Positions 59,785 to 64,000 of a DNA stretch of 64,000 bases are shown here, in pieces (positions within the stretch are counted from its first letter, which is position 1; each line of letters begins with the position of its first letter). The stretch covers positions 1 to 64,000 of the forward strand of contig NZ_FNFF01000003.1 of NCBI RefSeq assembly GCF_900100315.1. The letters are read 5' to 3'. A program made the position numbers and the translations under genes. The DNA comes from Streptomyces indicus (GTDB lineage Bacteria > Actinomycetota > Actinomycetes > Streptomycetales > Streptomycetaceae). The notes under the pieces were generated by a model. That model did no database searches, was not told where the DNA came from, and saw only the letters and a program-made list of their open reading frames with translations.

Positions 59785-60555
59785 TCAGCGGGACTTGCCG
59801 CGTCCGAGCACCTTGCCGGTCCGCTCGGTCACGCCCCAGGCGGTGACCCGCCACAGCGCCTCGACGAGGATGTCGCGGCTCATCTTGGAGTCGCCCAGCT
59901 CGCGCTCGACGAAGGTGATCGGGACCTCGACCACGTGGAAGCCGGCCTTCACGGCCCGGCGGGCGAGGTCGACCTGGAAGCAGTAGCCCTGCGAGGCCAC
60001 GTCGGCGAGGCCGAGGCCCTCCAGGGTCTCCTTGCGGAAGGCGCGGAACCCGCCCGTGACGTCGCGGATCGGTACGTCGAGCATGAGCCGCGAGTAGAGG
60101 GAGCCGCCGCGCGAGATGAACTCGCGGGACTTGGGCCAGTTGACCACGCGGCCGCCCGGCACCCAGCGCGAGCCGAGCACGAGGTCGGCGCCCTTCAGGG
60201 CGGTGAGCAGCCGGGGCAGTTCCTCGGGCTTGTGCGAGCCGTCCGCGTCCATCTCCACGAGGACGCCGTAGCCGTTCTCGATGCCCCACCGGAAGCCCGC
60301 GAGGTAGGCGGCGCCGAGGCCTTCCTTGCCCTTGCGGTGCAGCACGTGGATGTGGTCGTCCTCGGCGGCGAGCTCGTCGGCGAGTTTGCCGGTGCCGTCG
60401 GGGCTGTTGTCGTCGGCGACCAGGATGTGCGCTTCGGGCACCGCGGTACGTACGCGGGCCGTGATCGGCTTGACGTTCTCGGCCTCGTTGTACGTCGGGA
60501 TGATCACCAACGTTGCGCCGAGCGGGCCGTACTCCCGCTGACCGCCGTCCTTCAC
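59785..60555 (-). CDS. ppm1: polyprenol phosphate mannose synthase
   Basis: 256 aa GT2 enzyme of the DPM1 type. LVIIPTYNEAENV at the N-terminus, VADDNSPDGTG and the DXD-containing EMDADGSHKPEEL bind GDP-mannose, and VTGGFRAFRKETL, PITFVERELGDSKM complete the family pattern. It makes polyprenyl-phosphate-mannose used for protein O-mannosylation and lipoglycans (in Streptomyces Ppm1 is also needed for phage phiC31 receptor glycosylation). No membrane domain is attached and no lnt gene is adjacent, unlike the fused mycobacterial form. GTG 60555 with AAGGGG upstream. Confidence 0.94.
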   Translation of the reverse strand: MKDGGQREYGPLGATLVIIPTYNEAENVKPITARVRTAVPEAHILVADDNSPDGTGKLADELAAEDDHIHVLHRKGKEGLGAAYLAGFRWGIENGYGVLVEMDADGSHKPEELPRLLTALKGADLVLGSRWVPGGRVVNWPKSREFISRGGSLYSRLMLDVPIRDVTGGFRAFRKETLEGLGLADVASQGYCFQVDLARRAVKAGFHVVEVPITFVERELGDSKMSRDILVEALWRVTAWGVTERTGKVLGRGKSR

Positions 60556-61157
60556 TGCGTGCCCCTTAATTCCAAAAGCGGATGCTCCACCATAGTGCTG
60601 CCCGCGTCCCGACCTGCTGGTCCGGGGTTGGGTGTCGCGAGGCGCGAGCGACAACGGGCGGGTCCGGGACGGTAGCGCGGCGGGGAAGCGGAACGGTACG
60701 ACCGCGCGTGCCAAGAACGGGGCCGCGGTGCGGGCCGAAGCATCATCGCGGTGCGGGAAAGGGACCCGGTGCCCTTCGGGCCGACCTGGGACCCGCTGGC
60801 TGCGGATCGACCGAAAGCCGTTGTCTACTGAGCATCCGGGCCCCACCCGGGTCGCACCAATCCGGTGGAGTGTCACCTGCGTTCGCCCCCGAGGCGCGGT
60901 CGCTGGGCCTGGCTCCCAGTGGCGGGGTGCCGGTGCGGCACTCCGCCCCCATGACCCAGCCGCGCTCGACGACTGCGTGGAGGTGTCCCCGCCGGACGTC
61001 CTGTGGTGGACCCGGCCGAAACTACCCGCCCCACGCGCCCGTCTGTCAACACGCCTGCCACCTGCGGTGTTGCGCGGTATCGCCAGCTCAGCGCCGTGAT
61101 CACGGGGCCGATCGGCGACCGGCCGGCCACCGATCGGCGTCACGCCACTCCGGACCG
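60556..61157. other. 600-bp region without a gene between ppm1 and the amidohydrolase
   Basis: The only open frames are high-GC shadows without ribosome sites or recognisable domains. It must hold the ppm1 promoter near its left end. Two features stand out near the right end: a perfect palindrome CCGTGATCACGG (61094-61105) and two direct copies of CCGATCGGCG (61108-61117 and 61130-61139), 22 bp apart, each containing the palindrome CCGATCGG. They may be operators or the end structure of the amidohydrolase mRNA. Confidence 0.5.
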
Positions 61158-62798
61158 TCACTCATTAGGCCGTACGAACACCGTCCGGCCGCCGACCACC
61201 GTCTCCAGGCAGACCGGCAGTTCGGCGCCGGGCGACAGGTCGGGGAGCCCGGGGGTGCCCGAGCGCGGGTCGGTGGACCAGCGGGCGACCCGGTCGTCGG
61301 GCGCCTGCACGATCAGTTCCTGCGCCTGCCAGATCGCGTAGTCGGCGGGCGCGCCGGGCACCAGCGTGCCGGCGTCGTCCCGGCCGACGGCGCGCCAGCC
61401 GCCGCGGGTGTGGGCGGTGAAGGCGGCGCGGACGGACACCCGGTGCTCGGGCGTGCGGTGGAACGCGGCGGCGCGGACGGTGCCCCAGGGGTCGAGCGGG
61501 GTGACGGGGCTGTCCGAGCCGAAGGCGAGCGGGACGCCCGAACGCAGCAGCGCGGCGAAGGGGTTGAGGGTGCGGGCCCGCTCGACGCCGAGGCGCTCGG
61601 CGTACATGCCGTCCTCGCCGCCCCACAGCGCGTCGAACGCGGGCTGCACGGAGGCCGTCAGACCGAGCTCGGCGAAGGCGGCCACGGTGTCGGGAGTGAG
61701 CATCTCGGCGTGCTCGACGCGGTGGCGTCCGGCCCGTACGCGGGCGAGGCCCACCTTGTCGGCGGCGGCGCGCAGGCCCGCGACGACCGTGCTGACGGCC
61801 GCGTCGCCGATGGCGTGGAAGCCGGCCTGGATGCCGGCCTCGGTGCAGGCGAGGACGTGTGCCGCGACGGCCGCCTCGTCGAGGAAGGCGGTGCCGGTGT
61901 GGGCGGCGTCCGCGTAGGGCTCGTGCAGGCAGGCCGTGTGCGAGCCGAGCGCGCCGTCCACGAACAGGTCGCCCGCGGCGCCCAGCGCGCCGAGGTCGCG
62001 GATGCGGTCCGCGTCGGCGGCCGACTCCAGAGCCTCGGCCCAGTAGCCGACGACGCGCGGCCCGATCTCCTCGGCGGCGAGCGCGAGGAGGCCGGTGAGG
62101 TCCTCCGCGGAGGAGATCTCCGGGCCCGCGCACTCGTGCACGGAGCCGATGCCGAGGGAGGCGGCACGGCGCAGGGCGGCGCGCTGGGCCTCGGTGCGCT
62201 GGGCGGGGGTGATGGCCTCGTGGGCCGCGCGGCGCACCGCGTGGTGCGCGTCCTTGGTGAGCGGGGCGTCGGCCTCGAAGCCGGGCAGGTCACGGACGCC
62301 GGGCACGAGGTCGAGCAGGGCGGTGGTGGCCACCGCCGAGTGGACGTCGATCCGGGTCAGGTAGAGCGGACGGCCGCCCGTCGCCTCGTCCAGTTCGGTG
62401 CGGTACGGGGCGCGGCGCTCGGGCCAGCGGGCGGCGTCCCAGCCGTGTCCGAGCAGGACGCGGTCGCCGGGCCGCTGTGCGGCGTACTCACGCACCCGGT
62501 CCAGCGCCTCGCGCAGGCTCTGAGCGCCGGACAGGTCGAGGCCCGTGAGGGCGAGCCCGGTGGAGGTGGTGTGCACGTGCGCGTCGGTGAACGCCGGGGT
62601 GACCAGGGCGCCTTGGAGGTCCCGCACCTCGTCCACGCCCTGCGCGAAGGCGTCGGCCGCTCCTTCGGACCCGACCCAGGCGACGTGCCCGCGCTCGACG
62701 ACCATGGCGGTCGCGAAGGGGTCGGCGGGGCTGTGGACCTCACCGCCGCGCAGCAGCACGGTGCGGTGGTCGGGGGCGCTGGGGTTGCTCTCGCTCAT
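61158..62798 (-). CDS. amidohydrolase family protein (YtcJ-like, amidohydrolase 3)
   Basis: 546 aa metal-dependent hydrolase. The metal-binding TDAHVH motif is at about 78-83; GFHAIGD, HRVEHAEML and FGSDSPVTPLDP complete the YtcJ/NfdA-like (amidohydrolase 3) pattern, with the last Asp as the catalytic base. Relatives act on N-substituted formamides or are of unknown activity, so the substrate cannot be set. No signal peptide. ATG 62798 is used although a ribosome site is not evident; the open frame starts at 62900 in a repeat region. Confidence 0.88.
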   Translation of the reverse strand: MSESNPSAPDHRTVLLRGGEVHSPADPFATAMVVERGHVAWVGSEGAADAFAQGVDEVRDLQGALVTPAFTDAHVHTTSTGLALTGLDLSGAQSLREALDRVREYAAQRPGDRVLLGHGWDAARWPERRAPYRTELDEATGGRPLYLTRIDVHSAVATTALLDLVPGVRDLPGFEADAPLTKDAHHAVRRAAHEAITPAQRTEAQRAALRRAASLGIGSVHECAGPEISSAEDLTGLLALAAEEIGPRVVGYWAEALESAADADRIRDLGALGAAGDLFVDGALGSHTACLHEPYADAAHTGTAFLDEAAVAAHVLACTEAGIQAGFHAIGDAAVSTVVAGLRAAADKVGLARVRAGRHRVEHAEMLTPDTVAAFAELGLTASVQPAFDALWGGEDGMYAERLGVERARTLNPFAALLRSGVPLAFGSDSPVTPLDPWGTVRAAAFHRTPEHRVSVRAAFTAHTRGGWRAVGRDDAGTLVPGAPADYAIWQAQELIVQAPDDRVARWSTDPRSGTPGLPDLSPGAELPVCLETVVGGRTVFVRPNE

Positions 62799-62833
62799 GG
62801 GGAACAGTCTCGCGCCTCGGACGGGACGATCCG

Positions 62834-62891
62834 GACGCGGGTCCCCCGTAGAGACGCGGGTCCCTTGTAGAGACCCGAGGTCCCCCATAGA
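62834..62891 (-). repeat. 19-bp tandem repeat upstream of the amidohydrolase gene
   Basis: gacgcgggtcccccgtaga (62834-62852) is followed by a near copy (62853-62871) and a more diverged 20-bp copy (62872-62891). It fills much of the gap between the amidohydrolase start and the Lrp-type gene. Confidence 0.75.
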
Positions 62892-62937
62892 AGGACGCAC
62901 GGACCACGAGAAGTCCCGCGCGCGCCGCCGGGGCGGG

Positions 62938-63378
62938 TCAGATGCGCGGCGGGCGCGCCTCGTACGGCGTGGAGAGGCAGACCGTCGTACGCGTGGAGAC
63001 CCCGGCCAGTGCGCGGACGCGGCCCAGCAGGTCCTCCAGCTCCAGCGGGGTGGAGACGCGCACCTTGAGGATGTAGTTCTCGTCGCCGGCGACGCTGTGG
63101 CAGGCCTCGATCTCGGGGACCCCGGCCAGGCGCTCGGCGATGTCGTCCGGGGCGCTCGGGTCGAAGGGCTTGACCGAGATGAACGCGGTGAGCGGCAGGC
63201 CCACGGCCTCCGGGTCGACCACGGCCGCGTATCCGCGGATGACGCCGCGCTGCTCGAGCCGGCGCACCCGCTGGTGCACGGCGGACGTGGACAGGCCGGT
63301 GGCCTTGCCCAGGTCGGTGTAGCTCATCCGCCCGTCCTTGACGAGCAGCTGCACGATCTGGCGGTCGAGGTCCTCCAT
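62938..63378 (-). CDS. Lrp/AsnC-family transcriptional regulator
   Basis: 146 aa, standard length. N-terminal helix-turn-helix (DRQIVQLLVKDGRMSYTDLGKATGLSTSAVHQRVRRLEQRG, in parts, about 5-45) and a C-terminal RAM ligand-binding domain (AFISVKPFDPS, CHSVAGDENYILKVRV). It probably senses an amino acid. It is upstream of the amidohydrolase on the same strand, 139 bp apart, and may control it. ATG 63378. Confidence 0.93.
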   Translation of the reverse strand: MEDLDRQIVQLLVKDGRMSYTDLGKATGLSTSAVHQRVRRLEQRGVIRGYAAVVDPEAVGLPLTAFISVKPFDPSAPDDIAERLAGVPEIEACHSVAGDENYILKVRVSTPLELEDLLGRVRALAGVSTRTTVCLSTPYEARPPRI

Positions 63379-63600
63379 GGCGCAGAACCTACAGGGCCGT
63401 GATCCACGGGGATACCTGGGTCACGCATGCGATGGCGCACGCTCCGCGGGGCCGCAGACCGCCGAAGGTCCCGTACGGGCCGGGCGAGATGGGGCCGAAC
63501 GGCCGTGGCGGAGGGTGCGGCGGGAGCCGGACGCTGGGAATGTCCCCTGCGCGCCAGGACCGGGGCCGCGCAGCAAACCCTGGGCAGGTGTCTCCTTACG

Positions 63601-63705
63601 ATGCGACGTACCAGCGTGATCGCCGTCGGCGGTCTCTTCGTGCTCTGCGTGGGCTTCATCGGGTTCTGCGCGGTGCAGTACGCCGCCGTGATGGGCAGCC
63701 TCTGA
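63601..63705 (+). CDS. possible very small single-pass membrane protein
   Basis: 34 aa: two arginines, then a single hydrophobic helix (VIAVGGLFVLCVGFIGFCAVQYAAV). A positive-inside, single-span build. ATG 63601 has only a distant AGGTG as a ribosome site, so the call is weak. It lies alone between the divergent Lrp gene and the gene at the right edge. Confidence 0.45.
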   Translation: MRRTSVIAVGGLFVLCVGFIGFCAVQYAAVMGSL

Positions 63706-63896
63706 ACGCGGGCCCCGCGTACGGGAGGTCCGAGCGGTCCGCAGCGTGTGCGCCTCTCGTAACCTTTCTGTGACGAACACCACACCCCCGAAACCGTGTC
63801 CTCGCGCATGGCGTGGTTACGGCGACGAGCAGGCGGGAAGTGCTTGCTGTGGTCGAGGCCGCAGCGCCTTGTCGGCCCACCCGAGGGGGAGTACCC

Positions 63897-64000
63897 ATGC
63901 AGAACCTGAAGCGCCCCGGTCGCAGTGCCCGCAGCAAGCAGCAGGCACCCGTCGCGACCGAACCGGAGGGCGTCGAACCGGTCGGCGACGAGAACATCGA
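63897..64000 (+). CDS. unknown protein, N-terminus only (runs off the window)
   Basis: ATG 63897 with GGGGGAG 5 bases upstream opens a frame that continues past position 64000. The visible 34 residues begin MQNLKRPGRSARSKQQ and are polar and basic, then acidic; no domain is reached, so no function can be assigned. The 190 bp upstream (63706-63896) should contain the promoter; CGTAAC at 63758 recalls a sigma-BldN -35, but the matching -10 is absent. Confidence 0.6.
   Translation, partial: MQNLKRPGRSARSKQQAPVATEPEGVEPVGDENI

Noticed and set aside
63758..63800. Sigma-BldN promoter before the gene at the right edge
   Set aside because: CGTAAC fits the -35 element, but no CGTT follows 16 bases later.

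Overview
The window is chromosomal DNA from an actinomycete, almost certainly a Streptomyces. Four things point there: very high G+C with third-position bias in nearly every gene, frequent GTG/TTG starts and ATGA stop-start overlaps; an rRNA leader of the Streptomyces type; a conservon (cvn) signalling operon; and genes for mycothiol-dependent formaldehyde oxidation, RbpA, SmeA/SffA and Ppm1. The order crr-ptsI ... smeA-sffA ... rbpA-fxsA-ppm1 matches, from memory, the SCO1390-SCO1423 part of the S. coelicolor core chromosome, with blocks of more variable content in between. I see no insertion sequence, prophage, CRISPR array or tRNA.

Layout. 1-75: 5' end of a 16S rRNA gene on the minus strand, with its promoter and leader to the right. 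0.6-2.9 kb: PTS genes crr-ptsI, closed by a strong terminator. 2.9-10.7 kb: an unknown protein, acetoacetyl-CoA synthetase, a GH31 glycosidase, a GNAT and a Nudix enzyme, and a secreted VanX-like dipeptidase. 11.0-12.6 kb: a DUF35/SCP2-thiolase pair behind a perfect TetR-type palindrome. 13.1-15.4 kb: glpF-glpK. 15.5-24.0 kb (minus): a conservon cvnA-B-C ... D whose cvnD is separated from cvnC by a 3.8-kb fused hydantoinase/5-oxoprolinase-like gene.

25.1-33.3 kb: a catabolic cluster that reads as stepwise N-demethylation of glycine betaine (Rieske oxygenase, dimethylglycine dehydrogenase-like, sarcosine oxidase-like), joined to mycothiol-dependent formaldehyde removal (MscR plus a metallo-beta-lactamase-fold hydrolase) and an IclR regulator. 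33.4-40.6 kb (minus): a three-gene operon resembling a MukBEF/Wadjet-type SMC complex, with a 1559-aa SMC-like ATPase but no TOPRIM nuclease gene. 40.7-46.2 kb: a GntR regulator divergent from a transporter, a DUF1445 protein and pxpABC (5-oxoprolinase). 46.2-49.3 kb (minus): two GT4 glycosyltransferases and a GDSL hydrolase, translationally coupled. 49.5-51.6 kb: a HEAT-repeat and an ankyrin protein, with a possible cysteine-type leader peptide between them.

51.9-64 kb: the sporulation pair smeA-sffA, a MocR regulator divergent from a YczE-like membrane protein with five copies of ATYGGCC between them, glpQ, an Atg22-like MFS protein, rbpA with a textbook sigma-R promoter, fxsA, ppm1, an amidohydrolase, an Lrp/AsnC regulator and the start of one more gene at the right edge. 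The most promising less-described items are the nuclease-less SMC operon, the split conservon, the degenerate Walker A of SffA, and the MocR repeat array.
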